From: Microbacteriaceae bacterium PS02344
GTDB taxonomy: Bacteria > Actinomycetota > Actinomycetes > Actinomycetales > Microbacteriaceae
Reading direction: 5' to 3'
DNA length: 64,000 nt
NCBI GenBank assembly: GCA_029959905.1
Contig: JASCNZ010000001.1
Location: forward strand, 186,001-250,000
Each line of letters opens with the position of its first letter. Within the stretch, counting starts at the first letter, position 1. Below, one piece after another: positions 14,471 through 25,001 of the stretch. The notes under the pieces were generated by a model, which was not told where the DNA came from, ran no database searches, and was given only the letters and a program-made list of their open reading frames with translations. The position numbers were made by a program, and so were the translations under genes.

Positions 14471-15810
14471 CCCGACTTCCAGTCCTCGTCGTCCGCGAGC
14501 GCGATCGCCTCACCCGCGAGCACGACGGAACCGGCGATCACGACGGCGCGTCGATCGTTCGAGGCCGCCCATTCGCGTGCCGCGTCGGCGGCATCCGCGA
14601 GCGACGGATGCACGGTCGCCCGCTGTCCCGCCTGCTCGACGAGGTCGGCGATCGCGTCGGCGTCGCTGGCGCGGTCCGAGTCCGGTGCGGTGGCGAAGAC
14701 GTGCGCGGCCGCGGGCGCGAGCCGCGCGACGATGCCGGCCGCATCCTTGTCGGCGAGGATGCCGAGCACGAGGCCCCACTCGTCGAAGTCGAAGCTGTCG
14801 TCGAGCGCCTGCGCGAGGGCCGCGGCGCCGTGCGGGTTGTGCGCGGCGTCCACGACGACGGTCGGGGCGATGCCCACGAGCTGCAGCCGGCCGGGAGAGG
14901 TCGCGCCCTGCAGGCCCTCCGACATGATGTCGTCGGCGATGCGCTGCCCGCCGCCGCCGATGAGCGACTCCACCGCCGCGACGGCGAGGGCGGCGTTGTG
15001 CCCCTGGTGCGCGCCGTACAGCGGCAGGTACTCCTCGACGTAGTTCCCCGCGAGCCCACGGATCGTCAGCAGCTGCCCGCCGACCGCGAGCTTCTGCTCG
15101 GCGAGACCGAAGTCCTCGCCGTCGAAGGCGATCGTGGCGCCGCGCTCGGCGACGGCCGCCCGCAGCACCTCGACCGCCTCAGCCGGCTGCTGCGCCGAGA
15201 CCACGGCCGCGCCATCCTTGATGATGCCCGCCTTCACGCGCGCGATCTCGGCGATCGTGCTGCCCAGCCGGTCGGCGTGGTCGATGTCGATGGGGGCGAA
15301 GACCGCCACGTCGCCGTCGGCGGTGTTCGTCGAATCCCACTCGCCCCCCATGCCCACCTCGAGCACGAGCACGTCGACCGGCGCGTCGGCGACCGCCACG
15401 AAGGCCAGCACCGTGAGCAGTTCGAAGAAAGTGAGCGGTTCCTCCCCCGCGGCCTCCAGCTCGGCGTCGACGATGCCGACGAACGGCTCGATCTCATCCC
15501 AGGCGTCGGCCACGGCCTCGTCGGCGATCGGCTCGCCGTCGATCATGATGCGCTCGGTGAAGCGCTCCAGGTGCGGACTCGTGAAGAGTCCGGTGCGCAG
15601 CCCGTGCGCGCGCAGCAGGCTCTCGATCATCCGTGCCGTCGAGGTCTTGCCGTTCGTGCCGGTGATGTGCACCACGCGGTAGGTGCGCTGCGGGTCGTCG
15701 AGGAAGGCGAGGATGCGCGCGGTGCGCTCCTTGCGAGGCTGTACCCAGCGTTCTCCCGCCCGCCCGAGCAGGGTCTCGTAGACGGCATCCGCCCTGTCGC
15801 GCGCGCTCAT
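14458..15810 (-). CDS. folC: Folylpolyglutamate synthase / dihydrofolate synthase
   Basis: 450-aa Mur-ligase-family enzyme adding glutamate to folates (and to dihydropteroate if bifunctional). The P-loop [13 protein letters not shown] lies near residue 50, [14 protein letters not shown] follows, and the Mur-type C-terminal domain contains DAAHNPHGA. The start at 15810 overlaps the ileS stop by ATGA; the longer frame is antisense-type extension into ileS. It is the second gene of the ileS-folC-DUF4233-ndk operon. Confidence 0.94.
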   Translation of the reverse strand: MSARDRADAVYETLLGRAGERWVQPRKERTARILAFLDDPQRTYRVVHITGTNGKTSTARMIESLLRAHGLRTGLFTSPHLERFTERIMIDGEPIADEAVADAWDEIEPFVGIVDAELEAAGEEPLTFFELLTVLAFVAVADAPVDVLVLEVGMGGEWDSTNTADGDVAVFAPIDIDHADRLGSTIAEIARVKAGIIKDGAAVVSAQQPAEAVEVLRAAVAERGATIAFDGEDFGLAEQKLAVGGQLLTIRGLAGNYVEEYLPLYGAHQGHNAALAVAAVESLIGGGGQRIADDIMSEGLQGATSPGRLQLVGIAPTVVVDAAHNPHGAAALAQALDDSFDFDEWGLVLGILADKDAAGIVARLAPAAAHVFATAPDSDRASDADAIADLVEQAGQRATVHPSLADAADAAREWAASNDRRAVVIAGSVVLAGEAIALADDEDWKSGWRA

Positions 15811-18800
15811 TCGGCTCCTCCGATCCTGCTGACCGCGATCGTGAAGGCGTCGCGGTTCGCGTACGTGCCCTTCGCGATCTCGGCGGTGAACTCCGCGTCC
15901 TGCAGCGCGGCGTCTCCGCGCAACAGGGCGTGCTCGACGGCGAGGGTCTCCCCCGCGACGTCGGCGGTGTCGAAGGCGGATGCCACGGCGGCCGCATCGT
16001 CGACGCTCTCGAACTTGAGCCACAGGCGGATGCGGTCGCTGACGTCGAAACCGGCGTTCTTGCGCGTCTCCTGCACGGCGCGGATCACGTCGCGCGCCAG
16101 ACCCTCGGCCTCCAACTCCGGCGTCGTCCGGGTGTCGAGCAGCACGAAGCCGCCGGTCGGCACGATCGCGAGCGCTTCGCCCTCCGGGCGGCCGGTCGTC
16201 TCGAGGACCAGCTCGTACTCGGCCGGCTCGAGCGCGATGCCGCCCGCCGTCACGACGCCGTCGCTCTCGCTCCAGTCGCCGCTGCGCGCCGCCTGGATGG
16301 CCTTCTGCACGTCCTTGCCGAGGCGAGGACCGGCGGCGCGGGCGTTGACGCTCAGCCGGTGGTCGATGCCGTAATCGGCGGCCGTCGTGTCGGTGACCGG
16401 CACGAGCTCGACCGCCTTGACGTTGAGCTCCTCGCGCAGGATGTCCTCGAACTGCCCGAGCGACGCGGCGAGCGGCGAGACGACGGTGAGCCTCGCGAGC
16501 GGCAGACGCACGCGCAGCTTCTCCTTCTTGCGCAGCGCGTTGCCCACGCTCGACAGCTCGCGCACCGCATCCATCGCGTCGCGGATCTCGTCGGCGTGCG
16601 GGAAGGCGGCGTCGTCCGGCCAGTCCTGCAGGTGCACGCTGCGGCCGCCCGTCAGGCCCTGCCAGACGCGCTCACTGATGAGCGGTACGAGCGGAGCCGC
16701 GACGCGGGTGAGCGTCTCGAGCACCGTGTACAGCGTGTCGAACGCCTCCCGGCTCTTCGGATCGTCGGTGACGCCCACCCAGAACCGGTCCCGCGAACGA
16801 CGGATGTACCAGTTGGTGAGCACCTCGGCGAAGTCGCGCAGACGGGACGACGCCGTGGGGGAGTCGAGCCCCTCGAGGTCGGCGCGCACCTCGCGCACGA
16901 GGTCGCCGAGTCGGGCGAGGATGTACCGGTCGAGCACATCGGTCGAGTCCGTGCGCCACGACGCCTCGTACCCGTCCGGCCCCGACGCGTTGGCGTACGT
17001 CGCGAAGAAGTACCAGGAGTTCCACAGCGGCAGCAGGAACTCGCGCACGCCGGAGCGGATGCCCTCCTCGGTGACGGCGAGGTTGCCGCCGCGGAGGACC
17101 GAGCTCGACATGAGGAACCAGCGCATCGCGTCGGAGCCGTCGCGATCGAGCACCTCCGAGACGTCGGGGTAGTTGCGCAACGACTTCGACATCTTGTAGC
17201 CGTCGCTGCCGAGCACGATGCCGTGGCAGCTCACGCCGGTGAAGGCGGGACGGTCGAACAGCGCCGTCGACAGCACGTGCATGACGTAGAACCAGCCGCG
17301 CGTCTGCCCGATGTACTCGACGATGAAGTCGGCAGGGGCGTGCGAGTCGAACCATTCCTGGTTCTCGAACGGGTAGTGCACCTGGGCGTAGGGCATCGAT
17401 CCCGAGTCGAACCAGACGTCGAACACGTCGTCGATGCGGCGCATCGTGCTCTTGCCCGTGGGGTCGTCGGGGTTCGGACGCGTGAGGTCGTCGATGTACG
17501 GGCGGTGCAGATCGACCTCGCCCTCCGGGTTGCGCGGCAGGGTGCCGAAGTCGCGCTCGAGTTCCTCCAGAGAGCCGTAGGCGTCGACACGCGGGTACTC
17601 GGGGTCGTCGCTCTTCCAGATCGGGATGGGCGAACCCCAGTAGCGGTTGCGGCTGATCGACCAGTCGCGCGCACCCTCCAGCCACTTGCCGAACTGCCCG
17701 TGCTTGACGTTCTCGGGAACCCAGGTGATCTGCTCGTTGTTCGCGAGCAGGTCGTCCTTGATGTCGGTCACGCGGATGAACCAGCTCGACACGGCCTTGT
17801 AGATGAGGGGGTTCCGGCACCGCCAGCAGTGCGGGTAGGAGTGCTCGTAGCTCTGCAGCCGCACGAGGCGCCCCGCATCGCGGATGATCCGCACGAGCGG
17901 CGTGTTCGCCTCCATCCACAGCTCGCCGGCGACGTCGGTCACGGTCGGGAGGAAACGCCCGCCGTCGTCGAGCGACAGGATCGTGGGGATGCCCGCGGCG
18001 CCGGCGACGCGCTGGTCGTCCTCACCGTAGGCCGGGGCTTGATGCACGATGCCGGTGCCGTCGCCGACCGTGACGTAGTCGTCGACGAGGATGCGCCAGG
18101 CGTTCTCGGTGCCCCAGGTCTCGGCATCCGCGTAGTAGTCGAACAGACGGTCGTAGGTGACGTCCTGCAGCTCGGAGCCGCGCACGGTCGCCTGCACGGC
18201 GGCGAGCGCCTCCTCGGCGCTGTCGTACCCGAGGTCCTTGGCGTAACCGCCGAGCAGTTCGCGGGCGAGCAGATAGCGGTGCGCGGATGCCTCGACCGCG
18301 GCGTCGTCGGTGCCCGCGGCCTGGTGCACGTCGGCCGCGCCGTTCGGACCCGCGGGCACGACGACGTAGTCGATGTCGGGCCCCACGGCGAGCGCGAGGT
18401 TCGTCGGGAGCGTCCACGGCGTCGTGGTCCAGGCGAGGGCGCGCACCGCGGTCAGTCCGAGTGCCTCGGCCTTGGCGCCGGTGAGCGGGAAGGTCACCGT
18501 CACCGACGGGTCCTGACGCATCTGGTAGACGTCGTCGTCCATGCGCAGCTCGTGCGCGCTGAGCGGCGTCTCGTCGCGCCAGCAGTACGGCAGCACGCGG
18601 TAGCCCTCGTAGGCCAGACCCTTGTCGTAGAGCGTCTTGAACGCCCAGAGCACGCTCTCCATGTACCCGAGGTCGAGCGTCTTGTAGCCGCGCTCGAAGT
18701 CGACCCAGCGGGCCTGACGGGTGACGTAGTCCTCCCACTCGCGGGTGTACGCGAGCACCGAGCTGCGGGCTTTCGCGTTGAAGACGTCGATGCCCATGGC

Positions 18801-19166
18801 CTCGATCTCGCTCTTCTCGGTGATGCCCAGCTGCTTCATCGCCTCGAGTTCGGCGGGCAGGCCGTGCGTGTCCCACCCGAAGACCCGGTCGACCTTGTGG
18901 CCGGTCATCGTCTGGAAGCGCGGGAACACGTCCTTGGCGTAGCCGGTGAGCAGGTGGCCGTAGTGCGGCAGACCGTTCGCGAACGGCGGGCCGTCGTAGA
19001 ACACCCATTCCGGAGAGCCCTCGCGCTGCTCGACCGAGGCGCGGAAGGTGTCGTCGGTCTTCCAGAACTCGAGGATCTCCTCCTCGATCTGCGGGAAGCG
19101 GGGGCTCGGCGCCACAGAGGCGGCCTGATCGGCGGCGGGTCCGAAGGAGGAACGCGGGTAGGTCAT
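15807..19166 (-). CDS. ileS: Isoleucyl-tRNA synthetase
   Basis: 1119-aa class I synthetase charging tRNA-Ile. Visible are the HIGH-type motif in [11 protein letters not shown] near residue 65, the editing domain ([17 protein letters not shown]), KMSKSLRN, and an extended C-terminal anticodon-binding region. The length and the motif forms suit the eukaryote-like IleS2 type common in actinobacteria, which tends to resist mupirocin; that subtype is an inference. The start at 19166 gives [14 protein letters not shown]. The frame continues upstream without relevance. Expression is controlled by the T-box leader just upstream. Confidence 0.96.
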   Translation of the reverse strand: MTYPRSSFGPAADQAASVAPSPRFPQIEEEILEFWKTDDTFRASVEQREGSPEWVFYDGPPFANGLPHYGHLLTGYAKDVFPRFQTMTGHKVDRVFGWDTHGLPAELEAMKQLGITEKSEIEAMGIDVFNAKARSSVLAYTREWEDYVTRQARWVDFERGYKTLDLGYMESVLWAFKTLYDKGLAYEGYRVLPYCWRDETPLSAHELRMDDDVYQMRQDPSVTVTFPLTGAKAEALGLTAVRALAWTTTPWTLPTNLALAVGPDIDYVVVPAGPNGAADVHQAAGTDDAAVEASAHRYLLARELLGGYAKDLGYDSAEEALAAVQATVRGSELQDVTYDRLFDYYADAETWGTENAWRILVDDYVTVGDGTGIVHQAPAYGEDDQRVAGAAGIPTILSLDDGGRFLPTVTDVAGELWMEANTPLVRIIRDAGRLVRLQSYEHSYPHCWRCRNPLIYKAVSSWFIRVTDIKDDLLANNEQITWVPENVKHGQFGKWLEGARDWSISRNRYWGSPIPIWKSDDPEYPRVDAYGSLEELERDFGTLPRNPEGEVDLHRPYIDDLTRPNPDDPTGKSTMRRIDDVFDVWFDSGSMPYAQVHYPFENQEWFDSHAPADFIVEYIGQTRGWFYVMHVLSTALFDRPAFTGVSCHGIVLGSDGYKMSKSLRNYPDVSEVLDRDGSDAMRWFLMSSSVLRGGNLAVTEEGIRSGVREFLLPLWNSWYFFATYANASGPDGYEASWRTDSTDVLDRYILARLGDLVREVRADLEGLDSPTASSRLRDFAEVLTNWYIRRSRDRFWVGVTDDPKSREAFDTLYTVLETLTRVAAPLVPLISERVWQGLTGGRSVHLQDWPDDAAFPHADEIRDAMDAVRELSSVGNALRKKEKLRVRLPLARLTVVSPLAASLGQFEDILREELNVKAVELVPVTDTTAADYGIDHRLSVNARAAGPRLGKDVQKAIQAARSGDWSESDGVVTAGGIALEPAEYELVLETTGRPEGEALAIVPTGGFVLLDTRTTPELEAEGLARDVIRAVQETRKNAGFDVSDRIRLWLKFESVDDAAAVASAFDTADVAGETLAVEHALLRGDAALQDAEFTAEIAKGTYANRDAFTIAVSRIGGAE

Positions 19167-19194
19167 CGTGTCTCGCAGTGGTCGTCGTGGGCTG

Positions 19195-19372
19195 CTGCGG
19201 GGACGATCCGTGCGGACCGCGGTACCACCCCGCGTGCGCTCCCACCCCGTTCTGGCTGGTCGCGCCACTCTCACTGCGGCTGTGACGGGCCTGCCCCGCT
19301 CGGTTCTACTGGGCCCGGAGGCCGTTCTTCCGAGAGCTCCCCGGTGATGGCCGGATCGATGCTCGTGTTTCC
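19195..19372 (-). promoter_or_regulatory. T-box riboswitch controlling ileS
   Basis: On the minus strand the leader begins with a short Stem I whose loop reads CCGGCCATCACCGG, offering the Ile specifier ATC, followed by GAAGAACGGC. The antiterminator/antisequestrator segment GGGTGGTACCGCGG, the diagnostic T-box sequence that pairs with the tRNA acceptor end, is at about 19215-19232. This matches the ultrashort-Stem-I actinobacterial ileS T-box, which acts on translation by sequestering the ribosome-binding site. Uncharged tRNA-Ile would switch ileS on. Confidence 0.9.
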
Positions 19373-19397
19373 AGTGTACGCGCCCGCGCCACCCGCA

Positions 19398-19460
19398 GGA
19401 TCTCGCAGTTCTGCACGATCTCGCACCGGTTCGCCTCCCCCACTGCGAGATCTCGCCTTT
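19398..19460. repeat. GCGAGATC-containing short repeats
   Basis: GATCTCGC appears at 19401 and 19418, and a perfect GCGAGATCTCGC palindrome around 19446-19457; a related GCGAGATCCTGCAGATCTGC is at the far side of the neighbouring pseudogene (about 19879-19898). The repeats bracket the broken gene and may mark an old insertion or deletion. Otherwise the 19373-19489 gap is empty. Confidence 0.5.
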
Positions 19461-19489
19461 CTGCGTACTTGCGCTGGTCATCGGTGGAG

Positions 19490-19903
19490 CCCCTGGGCCC
19501 TTGTTCAGCGCGGAGTCCCACGTCGCCAGCGCCTGTTCGTACGGCTCGCAGTCGGCGATGAGAGCGAGGACGTTCTCGATCGGATCGACCAGTGCATCCG
19601 GATGCCTCGGAAGGAGCGGCTTCGCCCAGTGCACGTGCACCCCGGACGCCTGCGCACCGCACTTCCCGGAGTGGCACCCACCTGAGGTGAGGGTGCCTCC
19701 GCATGCACCCAGAGGCCGAGGCGTCGCGCCTGGGTCACGCACGTGAGCACGACACCCTGCTCGGCCGCCGCGACCAGCCCTGCCGATGCTTCGGGTACAG
19801 CCACCCACCCGTGCCGCACCCGCCGGATGGTGCCCGCCTGGATCGCGGAGTCGATCCGGTGCCGACTGACGCCACGAGCCTGCGAGATCCTGCAGATCTG
19901 CAC
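19490..19903 (-). pseudogene. Frameshifted and truncated DUF559 / AbiEi-antitoxin-like remnant
   Basis: Two frames carry adjoining parts of one protein. The first (from GTG 19903) reads [20 protein letters not shown] to [17 protein letters not shown]; the second continues [40 protein letters not shown] and TWDSALNKG. Together they resemble the N-terminal and middle parts of actinobacterial proteins with an AbiEi-type winged-helix start and a Vsr-like DUF559 nuclease C-terminus. The frame changes near 19680-19690, and the nuclease domain is missing beyond about 19495. It is therefore a decayed gene. The G-rich stretch at 19900-19940 marks its upstream edge. Confidence 0.7.
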
Positions 19904-19930
19904 GGGGGGGTGGGGGTGCTGGGGGCGGGT

Positions 19931-21424
19931 TTAGGGGCGGGAGGCCGCGAGGAGCTCGCGGGTGAACGGATGCTGCGGAGCGGAGAACACCTCGGCCACG
20001 GCTCCGCTCTCTACGATCCGCCCGTCCTGCAGGACGATGACGTCGTCGGCGACGGCGCCCACGACGTCGAGGTCGTGCGAGACGAACAGCATGGTGAGGT
20101 TCCGATCGCGCTGCAGGCGGAGCAGCAACTGGAGCACGCGTTCGCGGACCGACGGGTCGAGGGCCGACACCGGCTCGTCGAGCACGAGAACGTCCGGCTC
20201 GGCGGCGAGCGCCCGCGCGATCGCGGCACGTTGCCGCTGTCCGCCGGAGAGCGCCGCGGGGAGACGGTCGGCGAGGCCCTCGTCGAGGTCGACCTCGGCG
20301 AGCAGTGCGCGCACCCGGACGGGGCGGAGGGCGCGCGGCACTCCCCCGGCGGCCAGCGCCTCTCGCAGTGAGCGTCCGACGGTCCACCGCGGGTCGAACG
20401 CCCCGAGCGGGTTCTGGTGCACGAACTGCACGCGATGGGCGCCGTGCCACTGCACCTCGCCGGCATCCGGCCGCTCCACCCCGAGGATGAGCCGGGCGAG
20501 CGTCGTCTTGCCCGATCCGGACTCGCCGACGATACCCAGCGTGCGTCCCCCGCGCACCTCGACGTGCGCGTCGACGACCGCGGGCACCTCGCCGAACGCC
20601 TTCGACACTCCCCGCACCGTGAGGACGGGTTCCGAGAGCAGGGGATCTGTGTTGCGCGGCTCGTGCAGGGTGGCCGCGATGAGTTGACGGGTGTACGGAT
20701 GCTGCGGATCGCCGAGCACCGTGTCGACGGGCCCCTGTTCGACGACCTCGCCCGCGCGCATCACCAGCACCCGATCGGCGATGCGGCGCACCGCCGCGAA
20801 GTCGTGACTGATGAACAGCACCGCGGTCCCTTCGTCGGCGATGTCGCGCAGCAGGGCGAGGATGCGCGCCTGCACGGTGGCGTCGAGAGCCGTGGTGGGC
20901 TCGTCGGCGATCAGGGCGGCGGGGTCCGCGGCGAGCGCGGAGGCGATGAGCGCGCGTTGACGCAGGCCACCCGAGAGCTGGTGCGGGAACTGCCGCGCGC
21001 GCCGCTCCGGCTCCGGCATCCACACGCGTCGGAGCAGTTCGTGCACACGGTCGCGCACTCCCGCACCCCCGCGTCCGTGCAGCCGGAGGGGCTCCGCGAC
21101 CTCGGTTCCGACGCGCTGCAGCGGATCGAGGGCGACGAGGGCATCCTGGGCGACGAGCGCGACCGTATCTCCGCGCAGGCGGCGCCAGGACCGCTCGGTC
21201 GTGCCGCGGACGTCGGTTCCGTCGATCCGCAGCGCATCGGCGGTGACCACCGCGCCCTGCGGGGCGAGTCCCAGCAGCGCCCGCGCCGTGAGCGACTTGC
21301 CCGCACCCGACTCCCCGACGAGCGCGACGCACTCCCCCGGCGAGACGGAGAGCGAGAGGCCCCGCACGACCTCCGCGCCGCGGATGACGATGCGCAGGTT
21401 CTCGACCTCGATGGCGGCGGTCAT
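19931..21424 (-). CDS. Peptide-type ABC transporter, fused double ATPase
   Basis: 497-aa protein with two complete ABC ATPase domains in tandem (DppD-DppF-like fusion). Domain 1: Walker A GESGAGKS, signature LSGGLRQRA, Walker [13 protein letters not shown], switch His in FISHDF. Domain 2: [36 protein letters not shown]. It energises uptake of oligopeptides, nickel-type chelates or similar solutes through the two permeases encoded just upstream. ATG at 21424 overlaps the stop of the permease gene by 4 nt. Last gene of the four-gene operon. Confidence 0.92.
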   Translation of the reverse strand: MTAAIEVENLRIVIRGAEVVRGLSLSVSPGECVALVGESGAGKSLTARALLGLAPQGAVVTADALRIDGTDVRGTTERSWRRLRGDTVALVAQDALVALDPLQRVGTEVAEPLRLHGRGGAGVRDRVHELLRRVWMPEPERRARQFPHQLSGGLRQRALIASALAADPAALIADEPTTALDATVQARILALLRDIADEGTAVLFISHDFAAVRRIADRVLVMRAGEVVEQGPVDTVLGDPQHPYTRQLIAATLHEPRNTDPLLSEPVLTVRGVSKAFGEVPAVVDAHVEVRGGRTLGIVGESGSGKTTLARLILGVERPDAGEVQWHGAHRVQFVHQNPLGAFDPRWTVGRSLREALAAGGVPRALRPVRVRALLAEVDLDEGLADRLPAALSGGQRQRAAIARALAAEPDVLVLDEPVSALDPSVRERVLQLLLRLQRDRNLTMLFVSHDLDVVGAVADDVIVLQDGRIVESGAVAEVFSAPQHPFTRELLAASRP

Positions 21425-22233
21425 CTCTCCCTCCCCTCCGCCCGGGCGCGCAGCAGACGCCCCACGACGGTCGCCGCGACGACGGTGAGCGTGATGGCGA
21501 TACCCGGGAACACCGAGATCCACCACGCCTGTCCGAGCACGTTCCGGCCTCCGGCCAGCATCAGGCCCCATTCGGGGGTCGGTTCGCTCGGCCCGAGTCC
21601 GAGGAAGCTCAGACCGGACGCCGCGAGGATGCTCGAGCCGATGCCGATGGTCGCGAGCACGCTCAGCGCTCCGACGACGCCCGGCAGGACGTGCCGTCGG
21701 AACGCCGCGCCCCGCGGGACGCCGAGGATGCGCGCCGCCTCGACATGCTCGGCGAGACGCAGCGTTCGCGTCTGCACGCGAGCGAGGCGGACGTACACGG
21801 GCGCGGCGGCCAGAGTGACGGCGATCGCGACGTTGACAGGTCCAGGGCCGAGTACGGCGATGACGACGAGCGCCACGAGGAACTCGGGGAAGGCCATGAG
21901 CACGTCGTTCACCCGCATCAGCGCGACGTCGATCCAGCGGGGGGCGGTCCCGGCGAGCGCACCGACGGCCATACCGATCGCGAGCGCGATCGCCGTGGCG
22001 AGCAGACCGATGCCCACCGAGCGTCCGGCGCCGAACACGACCCGCGAGTACACGTCGCGTCCGCTCTGATCGGTGCCGAACCAGTGCTCGGCACTGGGCG
22101 GCAGCAGGGCACCCCGCACATCGGTGAGCACGGGATCGTGGGTCGAGAGGAGCGCGGGGAACGTCGCGGCCAGCAGAACGAGACCGAGCACGGCGACGGC
22201 GGCGCCGAGCAGCGCTCGCCGCCCCGGGGTCAC
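21421..22233 (-). CDS. Peptide-type ABC transporter permease (DppC-like)
   Basis: 270-aa inner-membrane permease with five to six transmembrane helices and the periplasmic signature [20 protein letters not shown] near residue 50, diagnostic of DppC/OppC. The EAA-type loop ([20 protein letters not shown]) docks on the ATPase. GTG start at 22233 overlaps the upstream permease stop (GTGA) and its own stop overlaps the ATPase start. Substrate cannot be told from sequence. Confidence 0.9.
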   Translation of the reverse strand: MTPGRRALLGAAVAVLGLVLLAATFPALLSTHDPVLTDVRGALLPPSAEHWFGTDQSGRDVYSRVVFGAGRSVGIGLLATAIALAIGMAVGALAGTAPRWIDVALMRVNDVLMAFPEFLVALVVIAVLGPGPVNVAIAVTLAAAPVYVRLARVQTRTLRLAEHVEAARILGVPRGAAFRRHVLPGVVGALSVLATIGIGSSILAASGLSFLGLGPSEPTPEWGLMLAGGRNVLGQAWWISVFPGIAITLTVVAATVVGRLLRARAEGRER

Positions 22234-23174
22234 CGCGCCCTCCGCGACGATGCAGCATGCAGACGAGGATCGAGGAGCGGATGCACGAGTTCCACCGCCA
22301 CGTTCACGATCACGAAGACGAGGGCGCTGAGCAGGATGATCCCCGTGATGACGGGCAGGTCGCGGTCACTGATGGCGGCGAGCGTCACCCGGCCGAGGCC
22401 GGGCCGCGCGAACACCTGCTCGACGAGCACCGCCCCGCCGAGCACCGAGCCGGTGAGGTATGCGGTCAGGGTGATGGCGCTCGACGCGCCATGCCGAAGT
22501 CCGTGCCGAACCGTGAACCAGCCGGGGCCGGCGCCGCGGGCGCGGACCGTCTCGGCGAACGGCAGCCGCTCGGCCTGCGCGAGGCCGTCGCGCAGCACCT
22601 GCCCGAGAAGGGCGGCAACCGGTAGGGCGAGCGTGACAGCGGGAAGCACCAGGGTGGCCGGGTTGCGCGCTCCCGACACCGGGAACCACCCGAGCCCGAA
22701 CGCGAAGACGCTCAGCAGCACGAGACCGATCCAGAACACCGGCGACGAGAGCACGACGAGCTCGACGCCTGCGGCGATGCCCCGCGCGGTGTCGCCGCGC
22801 ACCAGCAGAGCGACCGTCAGGGCGAGGAGCACCGCGATCACGAGCGCGAGGGCCGAGAGCTGCAGCGTCGCGCCGAGCTGCCGCCCGATCACCTCGGTCA
22901 CCGGCATCCGCAATTGATACGACTCGCCCAGGTCGCCGCGCAGCAACCCGCCGAGGTAATCGAGGTATTGCTGCAGCGGAGGGCGATCGAGTCCGAGCTC
23001 GGCGCGGATGCCGTCCTTCACGGCGTCGCTGACCTGGGCCTGCGGTCCGAGCATCACCGACACCGGGTCGCCCGGGATCACGCGGAATGCGAGGAATGCC
23101 ACGGTCGCCGCGCCCCACAGCACCACGACGACGGAGGCGGCGAGACCGGCGATCCGCACGAGCGCAGCCTTCAC
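22230..23174 (-). CDS. Peptide-type ABC transporter permease (DppB-like)
   Basis: 314-aa inner-membrane permease with six helices and the DppB features RVIPGDPVSVMLGP, a large loop with LGLDRPPLQQYLDYLGGLLR and GDLGESYQ, and the ATPase-docking loop FAETVRARGAGPGWFTVRHG. GTG at 23174 follows GGAGGGAGAG. The long frame upstream is shadow. It pairs with the DppC-like permease. Confidence 0.9.
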   Translation of the reverse strand: MKAALVRIAGLAASVVVVLWGAATVAFLAFRVIPGDPVSVMLGPQAQVSDAVKDGIRAELGLDRPPLQQYLDYLGGLLRGDLGESYQLRMPVTEVIGRQLGATLQLSALALVIAVLLALTVALLVRGDTARGIAAGVELVVLSSPVFWIGLVLLSVFAFGLGWFPVSGARNPATLVLPAVTLALPVAALLGQVLRDGLAQAERLPFAETVRARGAGPGWFTVRHGLRHGASSAITLTAYLTGSVLGGAVLVEQVFARPGLGRVTLAAISDRDLPVITGIILLSALVFVIVNVAVELVHPLLDPRLHAASSRRAR

Positions 23175-23206
23175 CGCTCTCCCTCCACGCCGTGTCGGCC
23201 TCCGGG

Positions 23207-24820
23207 TCAGCCGACCGTCACATCGTAGAACAGCGGTCGACCGTAGAGGTCGTACTGCAGTCCCTCGACACGCTCGCCCACCGCGGTGATCGCCGACGGG
23301 CTGTAGAGCGGCACGATCGCGGTGTAGGTCGCGTTCCACTCCTGCAGCTGGGTGTAGATGTCGTCGCGCTGGGTCTGGTCGCTGGTCGCGACCGCTGTCT
23401 CGAGCAGACCGTCGATCTCGGGGTCGGTCACCTGCGAGGCGTTCTGGAATCCGTCGGTGTGCAGGTGCGAGCGCAGGAAGTCGGGGTCGACTCCCGAGAA
23501 GCCCCAGTCCGTGAGGTCGAAGGTCTTGGGCTCGTACTGCTCGTTGTACGCACCCGGCTCGAGAACCTCGCGTTCGACCTCGAACCCGATCTTCTTCAGG
23601 TCGGACTGGATCGCGTTCGCAAGGGCGGCCCGGTCGTCTGGAACCGGAGTCCAGGCGATCCAGCGCACGGAGAGCCGCTCGCCGTCCTTCATGCGGATGC
23701 CGTCGGCGTCGCGCTCGGTCCAGCCGGCCTCGTCGAGCAGTCGGTTCGCCTCGTCGGAGTCGAAGGCCCAGCTGCCCTCGACATCGGCGTCGTAGCCGGG
23801 AGTGGTCGAGCTGAGCACGCTCCACGCGCGGGGGAACTGGCCGAAGAAGATCTCCTCGACGGCGGCGTCGACGTCGATGCCGCGGGCGAACGCCTGGCGC
23901 ACCTTCTCGTCGGAGAAGACGCCGTACTTCTCGTTGAGGTACAGCGAGTACGGCAGCCCCGGGTACTCGATCGAGTCGACCGTGATGCCGTCGCCGAGAT
24001 CGCCGGCGAGGTTCGGCGGGATGTTGCTCGCGAGGTCGGCTTCGCCGCTCTTCACGACACCCGCGCGCACCGACGCCTCGGGCTGGATCTCGACGCGCAG
24101 GGTCTCGACGTCGGGAGCATCCTCGCCGTGCGGCCCCCAGGCGTAGTCGTCGTTGCGGGTGTACACGATCTCCTGGTCGGGGGTGTACTCGGTCAGCTCG
24201 TACGGGCCCGTGCCGACGGTGATGCCGGGGCCGCCGGCCTTGAGCTGATCGGCCGACTCCTTCAGCACCTTCGGCGAGTAGAAGCCGAGCTGCGGGGTGC
24301 TGGCCGCCTGCAGGAACGGGGCGTAGGGCTGGGTGAAGCGCACCGTCACCGTGTGGTCGTCGACGACCTCGGTACCAGCGTAGAAGTCGGCACCCATCAT
24401 GCTGGCCGCCTGCGCCGAGGCGGTCTCGGGGTCGACGATGCGATCGAAGTTCGCCTTGACGGCCGCTGCGTCGAACGGCTCCCCATCCGTGAACGTCACG
24501 TCGTCACGGAGCGTGAACGTGTACGCGGTGCTGTCGTCAGAAACGGTCCACTCGGTGGCGAGCCAGGGCGAGAACGACCCGTCCTCCTCCTGGAACACCA
24601 GCGAGTCGAGCACCGCCCGCTGGACCATGCCCGACACATCGAGCTGGCTGACCTGCGGGTCCATGTGCCCGGCCGAGAGGTTCGCGCCCTCGATCGACCA
24701 GACCAGCTCTCCTCCCTCACCGCTGTCGCCGCTCGACGCGGAGCAGGCGCTGAGCACCAGGGCGGTGGCGGCGAAGAGGGCTGCCGCGGGCAGGAGACGG
24801 CGCACGGATGCTGCAGGCAT
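23207..24820 (-). CDS. ABC transporter extracellular solute-binding protein, family 5
   Basis: 537-aa lipoprotein. The signal is MPAASVRRLLPAAALFAATA followed by LVLSAC with lipobox Cys. The mature part is a type-5 (peptide/nickel) binding protein: WLATEWTVSDDSTAYTFTLR, DDVTFTDGEPFDAAAVK and the later INEKYGVF-like region (LNEKYGVFSDEKVRQAFARG). It is the first gene of the transporter operon and captures the substrate outside the membrane. The gap to the divergent valS start is 181 nt. Confidence 0.92.
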   Translation of the reverse strand: MPAASVRRLLPAAALFAATALVLSACSASSGDSGEGGELVWSIEGANLSAGHMDPQVSQLDVSGMVQRAVLDSLVFQEEDGSFSPWLATEWTVSDDSTAYTFTLRDDVTFTDGEPFDAAAVKANFDRIVDPETASAQAASMMGADFYAGTEVVDDHTVTVRFTQPYAPFLQAASTPQLGFYSPKVLKESADQLKAGGPGITVGTGPYELTEYTPDQEIVYTRNDDYAWGPHGEDAPDVETLRVEIQPEASVRAGVVKSGEADLASNIPPNLAGDLGDGITVDSIEYPGLPYSLYLNEKYGVFSDEKVRQAFARGIDVDAAVEEIFFGQFPRAWSVLSSTTPGYDADVEGSWAFDSDEANRLLDEAGWTERDADGIRMKDGERLSVRWIAWTPVPDDRAALANAIQSDLKKIGFEVEREVLEPGAYNEQYEPKTFDLTDWGFSGVDPDFLRSHLHTDGFQNASQVTDPEIDGLLETAVATSDQTQRDDIYTQLQEWNATYTAIVPLYSPSAITAVGERVEGLQYDLYGRPLFYDVTVG

Positions 24821-25001
24821 GAGGGTTCCTCGAGACGATCGGGCGGGGGTCTCATTAGTCTACGGCGGTTTTTTGGACGCAGTCGATCTGTCCGGGCATC
24901 CGCCGATCCCTCGGGCACCGGGCCCCCTCGATAGACTGGTGCGCACACCCACACTCAGGCACGCTCACACAGTGCCGCATACATCGTTCGAGGAGACCTT
25001 C

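Noticed and set aside
15930..19685. Open frame of over 1200 codons antisense to ileS
   Set aside because: Shadow of the high-GC third codon position; no family similarity, and ileS is certain.
24821..25001. T-box before valS
   Set aside because: No TGGTACCGCG-like element or specifier stem could be found in the 181-nt spacer.
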